Assembly (NCBI RefSeq): GCF_026339995.1
Contig: NZ_JAPEPT010000005.1
Coordinates: 744,001 to 808,000, forward strand
DNA length: 64,000 nt
Direction: 5' to 3'
DNA from: Streptomyces sp. NBC_01481
GTDB taxonomy: Bacteria > Actinomycetota > Actinomycetes > Streptomycetales > Streptomycetaceae
The notes under the pieces were generated by a model, which worked only from the letters and a program-made list of their open reading frames with translations, was not told the origin of the DNA and made no database searches. Made by a program: the position numbers and the translations under genes. Below are positions 43,942 to 53,335 of the stretch, piece after piece. The stretch's first letter is position 1, and each line of letters starts with the position of its first letter.

Positions 43942-45150
43942 ATGTCAGGAACGACCGGTACCACCTCAGTGATCGTCGCGGGCGCCCGTACGCCCATGGG
44001 ACGCCTGCTCGGCTCGCTCAAGTCCTTCTCCGGCGCCGATCTCGGTGGCTTCGCCATCAAGGCGGCGCTGGACCGGGCCGGCATCGGCGGTGATCAGGTG
44101 CAGTACGTGATCATGGGCCAGGTCCTGCAGGCAGGGGCCGGGCAGATCCCCGCCCGCCAGGCCGCCGTCAAGGCGGGCATCCCGATGAACGTGCCCGCGC
44201 TCACCGTCAACAAGGTCTGTCTGTCCGGCCTCGACGCCATCGCGCTGGCCGACCAGCTGATCCGCGCCGGCGAGTTCGACATCGTCGTCGCCGGCGGCCA
44301 GGAGTCCATGACCAACGCGCCGCATCTGCTGCCGAAGTCCCGCGAGGGCTTCAAGTACGGCGCGATCGAGATGCTCGACTCGATGGCGTACGACGGCCTC
44401 ACCGACGCCTTCGAGAACGTCGCCATGGGCGAGTCCACGGAGAAGCACAACACCCGGCTCGGCATCGCCCGCCCCGAGCAGGACGAGATCGCGGCGCTCT
44501 CCCACCAGCGGGCGGCGGCCGCGCAGAAGAACGGCATCTTCGAGGCGGAGATCACGCCCGTCGAGATCCCGCAGCGCAAGGGCGAGCCCGTCGTCTTCAG
44601 CAAGGACGAGGGCATCCGCGCCGACACCACGGCCGAGTCGCTGGGCAAGCTGCGTCCCGCCTTCGCCAAGGACGGCACCATCACCGCCGGTACGTCCTCG
44701 CAGATCTCCGACGGCGCCGCGGCGGTCGTGGTGATGAGCAAGGCCAAGGCAGAGGAGCTGGGCCTGGAGTGGATCGCGGAGATCGGCGCCCACGGCAACG
44801 TCGCCGGGCCCGACAACTCCCTCCAGTCGCAGCCGTCCAACGCCATTCAGCACGCGCTGCGCAAGGAGGGCATCGGCGTCGAGGACCTCGACCTCATCGA
44901 GATCAACGAGGCATTCGCCGCGGTCGCCGTGCAGTCAATGAAGGACCTCGGGGTATCCCCGGAAAAGGTGAATGTCAACGGCGGTGCGATCGCACTCGGC
45001 CACCCCATCGGCATGTCCGGCGCGCGGGTGGTCCTCCACCTGGCGCTGGAGCTCAAGCGCCGGGGCGGCGGCGTGGGTGCGGCCGCGCTGTGCGGTGGCG
45101 GCGGACAGGGTGACGCGCTGATCGTCCGCGTCCCGGGCAACGGCAAGTAA
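43942..45150 (+). CDS. Acetyl-CoA C-acetyltransferase (thiolase)
   Basis: 402 aa, ATG with AAGGGG upstream. Condenses or cleaves acetoacetyl-CoA. Active-site Cys in VNKVCLSGLDAIALADQLI (about residue 93), His in GGAIALGHPIGMSGAR and the second Cys in AALCGGGGQGDA. Followed 24 bases later by meaB; probably co-transcribed. Confidence 0.94.
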   Translation: MSGTTGTTSVIVAGARTPMGRLLGSLKSFSGADLGGFAIKAALDRAGIGGDQVQYVIMGQVLQAGAGQIPARQAAVKAGIPMNVPALTVNKVCLSGLDAIALADQLIRAGEFDIVVAGGQESMTNAPHLLPKSREGFKYGAIEMLDSMAYDGLTDAFENVAMGESTEKHNTRLGIARPEQDEIAALSHQRAAAAQKNGIFEAEITPVEIPQRKGEPVVFSKDEGIRADTTAESLGKLRPAFAKDGTITAGTSSQISDGAAAVVVMSKAKAEELGLEWIAEIGAHGNVAGPDNSLQSQPSNAIQHALRKEGIGVEDLDLIEINEAFAAVAVQSMKDLGVSPEKVNVNGGAIALGHPIGMSGARVVLHLALELKRRGGGVGAAALCGGGGQGDALIVRVPGNGK

Positions 45151-45174
45151 GCCACGTAAGCAAGGAGCGATCAC

Positions 45175-46128
45175 ATGGTGGACGTCCCCCAACTGGTTGC
45201 CCAGGCGAGGGAGGGCCGGCCGCGGGCCGTGGCCCGGCTGATCTCACTCGTCGAGGGGGCGTCCCCGCAACTGCGAGAGGTGATGGCGGCGCTGGCCCCG
45301 CTTGCCGGGAGTGCGTACGTGGTGGGCCTGACGGGCTCGCCCGGCGTCGGCAAATCCACCTCGACCTCGGGGCTGGTGTCTGCGTACCGGCGGGCCGGGA
45401 AGCGGGTCGGAGTCCTGGCCGTCGACCCGTCCTCGCCCTTCTCGGGCGGGGCGCTGCTCGGCGACCGGGTCCGGATGTCGGAGCACGCGTCCGACCCGGG
45501 CGTCTACATCCGCTCGATGGCCACGCGCGGGCACCTGGGCGGCCTCGCCTGGGCCGCCCCGCAGGCGATCCGTGTCCTGGACGCGGCGGGCTGCGACGTG
45601 ATCCTCGTCGAGACGGTCGGCGTCGGCCAGTCGGAGGTGGAGATCGCCTCCCAGGCCGACACCTCGGTGGTCCTGCTCGCCCCCGGGATGGGCGACGGCA
45701 TCCAGGCCGCGAAGGCGGGCATCCTCGAGATCGGCGATGTGTACGTCGTCAACAAGGCCGACCGGGACGGCGCGGACGCGACGGCCCGCGAGCTGAACCA
45801 CATGCTGGGCCTCGGCGAGGCGCGGGGTCCCGGCGACTGGCGGCCGCCGATCGTGAAGACGGTCGCGGCGCGGGGCGAGGGCATCGACGAGGTGGTCGAG
45901 GCGCTGGAGAAGCACCGCGCGTGGATGGAGGAACACGGCGTCCTCACCGAGCGCCGGGCGCGCCGGGCGGCGGGCGAGGTGGAGGCGATCGCGGTGACGG
46001 CGCTGCGGACACGCATCGCCGATCTGCACGGCGACCGTCGGCTTGGGGCGCTGGCCCAGCGGATCGTGGCGGGTGAACTGGACCCGTACCGGGCGGCCGA
46101 CGAGCTGGTGGCGAGCCTGACGGAGTAG
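45175..46128 (+). CDS. meaB: Methylmalonyl-CoA mutase-associated GTPase MeaB
   Basis: G3E-family GTPase that gates cofactor loading and protects adenosylcobalamin-dependent mutases (methylmalonyl- or isobutyryl-CoA mutase). 317 aa. P-loop GLTGSPGVGKSTSTSGL, switch segments DPSSPFSGGALLGDR and VETVGVGQSEVEIA, base-specificity NKADRDGAD. ATG with AAGGAG upstream. Downstream of the thiolase gene. Confidence 0.95.
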   Translation: MVDVPQLVAQAREGRPRAVARLISLVEGASPQLREVMAALAPLAGSAYVVGLTGSPGVGKSTSTSGLVSAYRRAGKRVGVLAVDPSSPFSGGALLGDRVRMSEHASDPGVYIRSMATRGHLGGLAWAAPQAIRVLDAAGCDVILVETVGVGQSEVEIASQADTSVVLLAPGMGDGIQAAKAGILEIGDVYVVNKADRDGADATARELNHMLGLGEARGPGDWRPPIVKTVAARGEGIDEVVEALEKHRAWMEEHGVLTERRARRAAGEVEAIAVTALRTRIADLHGDRRLGALAQRIVAGELDPYRAADELVASLTE

Positions 46129-46205
46129 GGGAACGGGGCCGGGGGCGGGCGGAGCCGTACTTCGGACACGGCCCCCCGCCCCGCCGTCTGACGTCCGTCA
46201 GGCGG

Positions 46206-46682
46206 TTACGGCTTGCCCCGGCGCCCGCGCAGGTGCTCGGCCACCGGTGACAGCGAATCCCGAAGCTCCGCGAGGGCCTGCGGGCTCAGCAGATCGATGA
46301 AGTGCTTGCGTACGGACGCGACATGGTGCGGCGCGACCTTCTCCATGGTCTGGGTGCCCTGCTCGGTCAGCACCGCGTACAGCCCGCGCCGGTCCGACTC
46401 GCAGTTCTCCCTGCGGACGAGACCGGCGTTCTCCATGCGGGTGATCTGGTGCGAGAGCCGGCTCTTGGACTGCAGCGTGGCCGCGGCCAGGTCGCTCATG
46501 CGCATGCGCCGGTCGGCCGACTCGGAGAGGTTGACCAGGATCTCGTAGTCGTTGTTGGTCAGGCCGAACGGCTGGAGGTCCTTCTCGAGCTGGTGCATCA
46601 GCAGCCTGCTGACGTCCAGGTGAGTGCGCCAGGTGCACTGCTCGTCATCGGTCAGCCAGCGGGTGGCCGTCTCGGTCTCCAT
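46206..46682 (-). CDS. MarR-family transcriptional regulator
   Basis: 158 aa winged-helix protein: helix-turn-helix RMRMSDLAAATLQSKSRLSH, wing RRENCESDRRGLYAVLT. The start codon lies in a CCATATATGG palindrome (46679-46688). Target unknown; MeaB is convergent and AIM24 genes lie upstream. Confidence 0.9.
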   Translation of the reverse strand: METETATRWLTDDEQCTWRTHLDVSRLLMHQLEKDLQPFGLTNNDYEILVNLSESADRRMRMSDLAAATLQSKSRLSHQITRMENAGLVRRENCESDRRGLYAVLTEQGTQTMEKVAPHHVASVRKHFIDLLSPQALAELRDSLSPVAEHLRGRRGKP

Positions 46683-46810
46683 ATATGGATTCTACCTAAG
46701 AAGTTGAAATGCGGACGAAGTCGGGGGGTGTGACGCCCGGCACCCGGCAGGCACATGGCACGCACGTAGAAGGGTGCAGGCGTTCGACGTCACACTCCGC
46801 AGACTACCGC

Positions 46811-47593
46811 TCACAGGCCGAAGCGCCGCTGGAGGTCCCCCAACTGACCGGGGAGACGCGGGGTGGCCCCTTGTTGACCTGGGGCTCCGGCTCCGGCGTG
46901 GCCGCCGGGAACTCCCGCCTGCGCGGGCACCGCCCCGGTCGCCGTCTCGGCCATCAGCACCTCGGTCGACTGCAGCAGCACCGTCCCGGCGCCGACGAAC
47001 TCGAACTGGTGCTCCTCACCGGACGCCCCGCCGATCCCCGTCATCGCCCGCAGACCGCCCATCAGGCCGGTCATATAGCCGTGGTCGTAGTGGTGGCAGG
47101 GGGACGGACAGTCCGCCCAGCCCACCAGCGCCTGCGGATCCACCCGGATCGGCGGCTCCATGAAGACCACGGGACCGTTCGACGCGGCCACGAACTTCCC
47201 CGTACCGATCAGGGTGAGGAAGCCCGGCACGATCGACTGCTTCAGCGCCAGCGTCGGCTGGTAGGCGAGCAGATTCCCGGAGCGGATCGTCAGGTTCCCG
47301 TTGTCCAGGTCGAAGGAATTGACGTCGAAGGCACGGTCGGCGAGCAGCATCTTGCCGCTGCCCTCCGCCACCACCCAGTCGGCGGCGTGCAGCGGCGAGT
47401 GGAAGGAGGTCCGCAGCAGCCGGTCGAGCCGGCCGTGGCCGATGCCGTTGAAGTCGATGCGCCCGTAATAGGCGATCATCTTCCCCTTCTGCAGGAACCA
47501 CTGACTGCCCTTGAGCTCCACGCAGAAGGTGTACGCGTTGACGTTGTCGTCGCTCGGCAGCGTCATGGGGTCGAAGACCACGGGACCGGTCAC
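46811..47593 (-). CDS. AIM24 family protein (third of three)
   Basis: 260 aa. AIM24/TIGR00266-type double-psi beta domain (FLQKGKMIAYYGRIDFNG, SGNLLAYQPTLALKQ) with a Gly/Ala/Pro/Gln-rich C-terminal tail of ~45 residues not present in its two upstream paralogues. Its ATG overlaps the preceding stop (ATGA). AIM24 proteins lack known biochemical activity. Confidence 0.88.
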   Translation of the reverse strand: MTGPVVFDPMTLPSDDNVNAYTFCVELKGSQWFLQKGKMIAYYGRIDFNGIGHGRLDRLLRTSFHSPLHAADWVVAEGSGKMLLADRAFDVNSFDLDNGNLTIRSGNLLAYQPTLALKQSIVPGFLTLIGTGKFVAASNGPVVFMEPPIRVDPQALVGWADCPSPCHHYDHGYMTGLMGGLRAMTGIGGASGEEHQFEFVGAGTVLLQSTEVLMAETATGAVPAQAGVPGGHAGAGAPGQQGATPRLPGQLGDLQRRFGL

Positions 47594-48240
47594 AGCTTCT
47601 CCTCCGAGGCCTGTACATACACCGCGCCACTGCCGCTCAGCTCCAGCTGGAAGGCCTCGCCCGAGCCGCGCCCCACCATGTCGCGCCAGCCCAGCGCGGT
47701 GGAGAGTTTGTTGCGTACGTCGCCGTGGTGCGCGACATACGCCTGCGGGTCCACATGCACCGCCCGGCCCGGCGTGATCGGCAGCTCGATCACCCCGCCG
47801 TGGGCCATGACGGCGACCGCGCCGTGCCCCTTGAGGGTCGTGGTGAAAAGGCCCTGCCCGGTGACCTGCCCGCGCACCATGCCCATGACCCCGCCCTGCG
47901 AGCCCATGAACATCGTGCCCTGCTGCAGTGTCCCGTCGAACGCGAGCAGCCGGTCCGCCTCGACGTACAGGGTGTCGCCGGTCAGCTGGATCACCTGGAT
48001 GTGATGGCCGCCGTGACCGAACATCACGGTGCCGTTGCCCTCGACGGTCATCAGCGGCGTCGCCTCGTTGGCGACCCGCCGTCCGATCATCGAGGCCAGG
48101 CCGCCCTGGCCGCCCTGCATGTTCGGCGTGAAGGAGACCTCGCCCCGGTAGGCGAGCATCGCGCCGCGCTGGCTGAACATCTTCTGGCCCGGGACGAGTG
48201 TCGCCTCGACCATTTTCGAATTGACTTCGCGGAACGGCAT
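47590..48240 (-). CDS. AIM24 family protein (second of three)
   Basis: 216 aa. Motifs MFSQRGAMLAYRGEVSFTPN, DRLLAFDGTLQQGTMFMG, GHGAVAVMAHGGVIELP correspond one by one to those in the neighbours, showing descent by tandem duplication. Start overlaps the previous stop by one base. Confidence 0.88.
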   Translation of the reverse strand: MPFREVNSKMVEATLVPGQKMFSQRGAMLAYRGEVSFTPNMQGGQGGLASMIGRRVANEATPLMTVEGNGTVMFGHGGHHIQVIQLTGDTLYVEADRLLAFDGTLQQGTMFMGSQGGVMGMVRGQVTGQGLFTTTLKGHGAVAVMAHGGVIELPITPGRAVHVDPQAYVAHHGDVRNKLSTALGWRDMVGRGSGEAFQLELSGSGAVYVQASEEKL

Positions 48241-48878
48241 CAGACGTCCCCTCCGATGGTGTTCCGCTCGCTCGGCTGCACGTACACCAGACCGTCGCCC
48301 TCGAAGCGGATCTGGAAGGCCTCGCCGCCGCCCTCGCCCAGGAGGGTCCGGAAGGTCACGCCGGACTGGAAGTCCTGCCGCAGGTTGCCCTGGTGCGCGA
48401 TGTACGCGCCGGGGTCGACGGAGAGCGGGTACTGGGGCGTCACCCGCAGCACCACGGCCGGGCCGTCCGACATGATCGCCGCCTGGCCGTTGCCCTCGAC
48501 GGTGGTAGTGAACAGGCCGTTGCCCGTGGCGCCGCCGCGCAGCCCGGTGAAGGTGGTCCCGGTGCGCAGCCCGGCGTCGGTGCAGAGCAGATTGCTCGCC
48601 TCGACATAGAGCTTGTCGCCGTGCAGGTTCACCAGGTTGATCTCGGAGGCGCGGTCGGCGAAGAAGCAGGTGCCCTGCCCCTTCACTTCCATCATCACCA
48701 TCTGCTCGCCGGTGAGGCGGCGGGTGACCATCCCGCGGATGCCCTCACCGCCGCCGGACATCTTTTTGAACGCCATCTGGCCGTCGTAGGCGACCATCGA
48801 GCCGTTCTTCGCTTTGACGGCGTCGCCTGTCATGTCGACGGCGAGCACCTTGCTGCCTTGGAGTCGGAACGTTGCCAC
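48240..48878 (-). CDS. AIM24 family protein (first of three)
   Basis: 212 aa. KNGSMVAYDGQMAFKKMSGG, NLLCTDAGLRTGTTFTG and GNGQAAIMSDGPAVVLR carry the AIM24 pattern. Heads a three-gene overlapping operon. No signal peptide. In bacteria these proteins are often annotated only as TIGR00266. Confidence 0.88.
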   Translation of the reverse strand: MATFRLQGSKVLAVDMTGDAVKAKNGSMVAYDGQMAFKKMSGGGEGIRGMVTRRLTGEQMVMMEVKGQGTCFFADRASEINLVNLHGDKLYVEASNLLCTDAGLRTGTTFTGLRGGATGNGLFTTTVEGNGQAAIMSDGPAVVLRVTPQYPLSVDPGAYIAHQGNLRQDFQSGVTFRTLLGEGGGEAFQIRFEGDGLVYVQPSERNTIGGDV

Positions 48879-49042
48879 GGGGTGACGTTATCGGGCGCTA
48901 CCCGGCGCGAACAGGGTCCTTGAGGAGGATATGCACCCTGACAAAGGACGGCAGAACGGAGCTGCAACAATGGACCGAAGCTTGTGCACGCGTTCACAAG
49001 AGCCCTGCCCGTCAGGGACCCTCTCCCACCGAAGGTGCCCCC

Positions 49043-49387
49043 GTGGACATCAAGACCGCCTCCTCCCTCCACCGCCTCCGTCTGGTCTCCGCTCCGGAAG
49101 CCGTGTCCTTCCTCCTCCTGCTCGTCTGCTCGGTGCTCAAGCGCACCACGGAGTTCAACGCGGTCCCGGTCATGGGCGCGATCCACGGCGTGCTCTTCAT
49201 CCTGTACGTGCTCTTCTGGCTGGACGCCTGGAACCGCACCAAGTGGAACCTGGGGACCGCGGCCCTCTACTTCGTACTCTCCGTCCTGCCCTTCGGCGGC
49301 TTCGTCGCCGAGCGCAGGCTCAAGCGCGCGGCCGACGACGAGGTCATCGCCGCCCGCGCCCGCCGCGAGGGCAAGGTGAACGCGTGA
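49043..49387 (+). CDS. DUF3817 membrane protein
   Basis: 114 aa from GTG 49043 with GAAGGTG upstream. Three hydrophobic segments; family signature GAIHGVLFILYVLFWLDAWNR-like core (HGVLF-x3-Y) and a C-terminal ERRLKR tail. Function unknown. Its stop overlaps the next gene (GTGA). A paralogue is at 53336-53659. Confidence 0.85.
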   Translation: MDIKTASSLHRLRLVSAPEAVSFLLLLVCSVLKRTTEFNAVPVMGAIHGVLFILYVLFWLDAWNRTKWNLGTAALYFVLSVLPFGGFVAERRLKRAADDEVIAARARREGKVNA

Positions 49388-49677
49388 TCGTCGCCTTCTC
49401 CGTCACTCCGCTCGGCGTCGGTGAGGACGTCGGCGAGTACGTCGCCGACGCCGTCCGGGTCGTCCGCGAGTCGGGTCTGCCCAACCGCACGGACGCGATG
49501 TTCACCTCGATCGAGGGCGAGTGGGACGAGGTGATGGACGTCGTCAAACGGGCCGTCGCCGCGGTCGAAGCCCGGGCCCCGCGCGTCTCCGTCGTCCTCA
49601 AGGCGGACATCAGACAGGGCGTCACCGACGGCCTCACCTCCAAGGTCGAGACGGTGGAGCGCCACCTGTCCGCCTGA
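49384..49677 (+). CDS. MTH1187-type thiamine-binding protein
   Basis: 97 aa ferredoxin-like fold (DUF77): AFSVTPLGVGEDVGEYVADA, TDAMFTSIEGEWDEVMDVV, RVSVVLKADIRQG. Members bind thiamine or HMP and may accompany transport. GTG start overlaps the DUF3817 stop, so the two are translationally coupled. Confidence 0.86.
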   Translation: MIVAFSVTPLGVGEDVGEYVADAVRVVRESGLPNRTDAMFTSIEGEWDEVMDVVKRAVAAVEARAPRVSVVLKADIRQGVTDGLTSKVETVERHLSA

Positions 49678-49713
49678 GACCTCCTGAGGCCTCGCTCCGG
49701 CCGAGCCCCGCCG

Positions 49714-50706
49714 TCAGGGCGCGCCCGGCTGCGACACCGCCAGCGCGATGCCCAGCGGTGTCCGCTCGTACAGCACCTGATGTCCGGCGCGGCGTGAGGT
49801 CAGCAGACCCGCGTCACGCAGTACGGACAGATGCGCCGACACGGAAGACGGCGCGAGGCCGAGGAGCTGCGCGAGCGTACTCGTCCCGGCGGGCTCGTCG
49901 AGCGCGAGGAGTACGGCCGCGCGCCTGTCGCCGAGCAGATGCGCCAGCGCCTGAGGGGCCGGACCCGCAGGTCCGGCCCACAGGGCGCCGATGCCACGGG
50001 CCGGATAGGCGAGCGTCGGCTGCCAGGGCGGCTCGAAGCCGGTCACGACGTCGGGCCAGCAGAAAACGCTGGGCATCAGCATGAGGCCCTGGCCGTCGAG
50101 GACGCGTACATGGTCGAAGGGCGTGGCGAGGGTCAGCGTCCCGTCGGCCCACCGCAGCCGCGGGTGGAGATCGGCGAACAGTCCCTCGATGCCGCCCTGC
50201 GCCAGCCGCCGCGTATGGAAGGCCACATCGGCTTCCAGCAGCGCCCGCAGGCGCGGCCACTCCGGCTCGACGAGCGCGTGCCAGGCCTGCTCCATGGTGT
50301 CGGCGAGCGTGTGGATCGCCCGCCCGGGATCGTCGAGCAGTGCCCGCGCCTGCGGACTCTCCGTGGCGCCCGGCGTGCAGGAGAGGGACCGCGCCAGGTC
50401 CTCTCTCGCGGCCTCGGGATCCGCGCCGCGTACGGCGGCGATCTCCTCCTCGAAGGACGCGGCGGGCCCGATCGGGGGCGGCCCGAGAAAGTCCGGACTG
50501 TGCCCGCGCCAGGGCATCAGCAACCACAGTGGGGTGAGATCGAGCCCTTCGGCGGCCTGCCGGATCCGGCGCAGCCAGGGAAGGTGATACCCGTGCCGCG
50601 CGGGCCGCTTGAGGGTGCGGACGGCGTCCTGGGTCTCCCACAGGGGAGATATGGCGAACCGGATCCGCAGCAGGTCGGCTTCGCCGAAGTGCATGTAGGA
50701 CGGCAT
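49714..50706 (-). CDS. ArsR-like winged-helix transcriptional regulator with N-terminal DUF5937 domain
   Basis: 330 aa. N-terminal domain FGEADLLRIRFAISPLWETQ is the usual start of this Streptomyces group; a C-terminal ArsR-type helix-turn-helix (STLAQLLGLAPSSVSAHLSV, AGLLTSRRAGHQVLYERT) follows. Divergent from an MFS efflux gene with an 83-bp gap, the typical layout of a local repressor. Confidence 0.88.
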   Translation of the reverse strand: MPSYMHFGEADLLRIRFAISPLWETQDAVRTLKRPARHGYHLPWLRRIRQAAEGLDLTPLWLLMPWRGHSPDFLGPPPIGPAASFEEEIAAVRGADPEAAREDLARSLSCTPGATESPQARALLDDPGRAIHTLADTMEQAWHALVEPEWPRLRALLEADVAFHTRRLAQGGIEGLFADLHPRLRWADGTLTLATPFDHVRVLDGQGLMLMPSVFCWPDVVTGFEPPWQPTLAYPARGIGALWAGPAGPAPQALAHLLGDRRAAVLLALDEPAGTSTLAQLLGLAPSSVSAHLSVLRDAGLLTSRRAGHQVLYERTPLGIALAVSQPGAP

Positions 50707-50789
50707 GGTTCTCTCCCCTCCCTGCCGGAAGATTCGGCTGCAGCCGAAAGTCTAGGGCGGGGGCGGAGTGCGTCGGCAGGCTGTGCCCC

Positions 50790-52763
50790 ATGCCAGAAGA
50801 ACTGGGCACCGGTGCCACGAGCCGGTCTCTTTCCCCTGCCCCGCCCCTTCCCGAACCCGGGGCCGAGTCCCCGTCCCCCAGCGGCGTCGACTCCACCAAG
50901 CCGGGACGCGCTGCCATACCAACTGGCGTCGACGCCACCGCGCCGGGACCCGCTGCCACACCAACTGGCGGCGGCTCCGCCGCGCCGGGGGTGACGGCGC
51001 CCGCGCCGGGACCCGCTGCTGCGCCCAGCGGCGGCCGCTCTGCCGCGCCGACGGGCGGTGCCGCCGGGTTGCCCGGCGGTGAACCCGGCTCGCCCGGACC
51101 GGGTGGTGCCGGCGTCCCGGGGGGATGTGGCCTCACCGAGACCAGGATGCCCGGACCGGGCCGCGCTGCGGCACCCGTCGGCGGCGGCTCTGCCGCGCCG
51201 GGGGTCGGGGCGTCCGGAGCAGGACGCTCTGCCGCGCCCGAGGTTGGGGCACCCGAGTCGGCGGGTTGTGGTGCCGGGTTGCCCGGCGATGGCGGCGGCC
51301 CCTCTGCGGCTGGTGCGCCCGCACCGGGACGCGCAGCCGCGCAGGACGGCGGGATACCCGGATCTCGCGGCCGCCCGGGCGCCCGCGGCGCTGTCCCGCC
51401 GCAGGCCGGGACGGTCACCGAACCCGCCGGGCCGGAGGCCGGGAGCCCACCGCCTATCGGGAGTTCGGGCGTCCGCGGCGCTGTCGCGCGGGCCAAGCAG
51501 GCCCCGCGCAGCGGGAGTTCGGGGCGAACCCGCGTCCCAGGCGCCCCCAACTACCGCGCCGTCTTCCAGGTGCGCGAGTTCCGGGCCGTCTTCGCCGCGC
51601 ATCTCATGTCGCTCCTCGGCGTCGTCGTCTGCGAGATCGCGCTGACTGTCCTCGTCTACCGGCTCACCGCCTCGCCCCTCCTCAGCGCGCTCACCTTTGC
51701 GCTCGGGTTTCTGCCCTACCTCCTCGGCGGGACCCTGCTCGCGGGGGTCGCCGACAAGTACCCCGCACGACGCGTCCTCGTCGTGTGCGATCTCCTCTGT
51801 GCCGCTTGCGCCGCCGCCATGGTGCTGCCCGTGACGCCCGTCGCCGTACTGCTCGCGCTGCGCTGCCTCATCGCCGCCGTCTCACCCGTGTTCAACGGCA
51901 CCCGTATGGCGACCCTCGCCGACATCCTGGGTGACGGCGATCTCTTCGTACTCGGCCGTTCCGTGCTGCGCATCGTGTCGCAGAGCGCCGTGCTCACCGG
52001 CTTCGGCCTCGGCGGGCTGCTGCTCGCCGTCGTGTCGCCCCGTGGCGCCCTCGCCGTCACCGTCGCGACATTCCTCGGTTCCGCGCTGCTGCTCCGCTTC
52101 GGCACCGTGCGGCGCCCCGCCCGCGACGGCGACAGCGGTGCCCTCCTGCGCTCGTCGCTGTCCGGCGCGCGGCAGGTCTTCGCCGACCGCCGGCTGCGCG
52201 TGCTGATGCTGCTCTTCTGGGCACCGCCGATGTTCAGCGTCGCCCCCGAAGCCCTCGCCGCCCCGTACGCCGACGAGATCGGCATCGGCTCGGCCGGCCT
52301 CGGCCTTCTCATGTGCGCGCTGCCCGTGGGCACGATCACGGGTGAGCTGTACGCCGGTTCCGCCCTCGGCCCCCGCGCCCGTTCCCGTATCGTCCTGCCG
52401 CTCGCCGCCACCACCCTCCTGCCGCTGACCGTCTACGCCCTCACCCCCGGCCTCGGCTGGGCCCTGCTCGCCCTGACGCTCTGCGGCGCCGGATCCGCGT
52501 ACACCCTCGGTCTCGACCGGTGGATCGTCGAGGAGATCCCCGAGGAACTGCGCGGCCGGGCCATGACGCTGCTCACCGCCGGGCTGATGACGATCCAGGG
52601 CGTGGGCATGGCCCTGGCCGGGCTCGCCGCGGAGTTCTTCTCCGTGAGCGCCGTCGTCACGGGCGCCGGGGTGATCGGCACGCTGTGCTGTCTCCTCCTG
52701 GTCGCCGAGGCCCGCAGGACCGAGGAGCGAGACGGGGCTGACCGCCATATGACCAGTCGGTAG
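50790..52763 (+). CDS. MFS transporter with long repetitive N-terminal extension
   Basis: 657 aa if the ATG at 50790 is used. Residues 1-~250 are a degenerate tandem repeat of Pro/Gly/Ala/Ser units (e.g. PTGGGSAAPG, PSGGRSAAPT), with no domain. The transporter proper begins near residue 255 (NYRAVFQVREFRAVFAAHLM) and has 12 predicted helices of the enterobactin/multidrug efflux-like MFS group, with ADKYPARRVL after helix 2-3. Whether the extension is translated is uncertain; no other start with a good ribosome site stands out, and the frame is maintained throughout. Confidence 0.8.
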   Translation: MPEELGTGATSRSLSPAPPLPEPGAESPSPSGVDSTKPGRAAIPTGVDATAPGPAATPTGGGSAAPGVTAPAPGPAAAPSGGRSAAPTGGAAGLPGGEPGSPGPGGAGVPGGCGLTETRMPGPGRAAAPVGGGSAAPGVGASGAGRSAAPEVGAPESAGCGAGLPGDGGGPSAAGAPAPGRAAAQDGGIPGSRGRPGARGAVPPQAGTVTEPAGPEAGSPPPIGSSGVRGAVARAKQAPRSGSSGRTRVPGAPNYRAVFQVREFRAVFAAHLMSLLGVVVCEIALTVLVYRLTASPLLSALTFALGFLPYLLGGTLLAGVADKYPARRVLVVCDLLCAACAAAMVLPVTPVAVLLALRCLIAAVSPVFNGTRMATLADILGDGDLFVLGRSVLRIVSQSAVLTGFGLGGLLLAVVSPRGALAVTVATFLGSALLLRFGTVRRPARDGDSGALLRSSLSGARQVFADRRLRVLMLLFWAPPMFSVAPEALAAPYADEIGIGSAGLGLLMCALPVGTITGELYAGSALGPRARSRIVLPLAATTLLPLTVYALTPGLGWALLALTLCGAGSAYTLGLDRWIVEEIPEELRGRAMTLLTAGLMTIQGVGMALAGLAAEFFSVSAVVTGAGVIGTLCCLLLVAEARRTEERDGADRHMTSR

Positions 52764-52773
52764 GGTCGGTGCC

Positions 52774-53283
52774 GTGCCCAAGCCGCTCAGCCTTCCCTTC
52801 GACCCCATCGCGCGAGCCGACGAGCTCTGGCAGCAGCGATGGGGCCCCGTACCCTCGATGGGCGCGATCACCTCGATCATGCGCGCGCACCAGATCCTGC
52901 TCGCCGAGGTCGACGCCGTCGTCAAGCCCTACGAATTGACCTTCGCGCGCTACGAGGCACTCGTGCTGCTCACCTTCTCCAAGGCCGGTGAGCTGCCGAT
53001 GTCCAAGATCGGCGAGCGCCTGATGGTCCACCCGACCTCGGTCACGAACACGGTGGACCGGTTGGTCAGATCAGGTCTGGTCGACAAGCGGCCGAACCCG
53101 AACGACGGCCGCGGCACCCTCGCCTCCATCACCGACAAGGGCCGCGAGGTCGTCGAAGCGGCCACCCGCGATCTGATGGCGATGGACTTCGGGCTCGGTG
53201 TGTACGACGACGAGGAGTGCGGGGAGATCTTCGCGATGCTGCGCCCGCTGCGGGTCTCGGCGCACGACTTCGACGAGAAGTAG
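52774..53283 (+). CDS. MarR-family transcriptional regulator
   Basis: 169 aa, GTG start 10 bases after the MFS gene stop, so it is likely in the same transcript. Helices ELPMSKIGERLMVHPTSVTN and wing RLVRSGLVDKRPNPNDGRGT are typical. Target unknown. Confidence 0.9.
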   Translation: MPKPLSLPFDPIARADELWQQRWGPVPSMGAITSIMRAHQILLAEVDAVVKPYELTFARYEALVLLTFSKAGELPMSKIGERLMVHPTSVTNTVDRLVRSGLVDKRPNPNDGRGTLASITDKGREVVEAATRDLMAMDFGLGVYDDEECGEIFAMLRPLRVSAHDFDEK

Positions 53284-53335
53284 GGTCCCAACCCCCGGCG
53301 AAGATCGCCCGTTGCGTCCGGTTACGCTCATTGCC

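Noticed and set aside
46141..46200. GC-rich near-palindrome between meaB and the MarR gene
   Set aside because: Arms match only partly; possibly a terminator for convergent genes but not strong enough to list.
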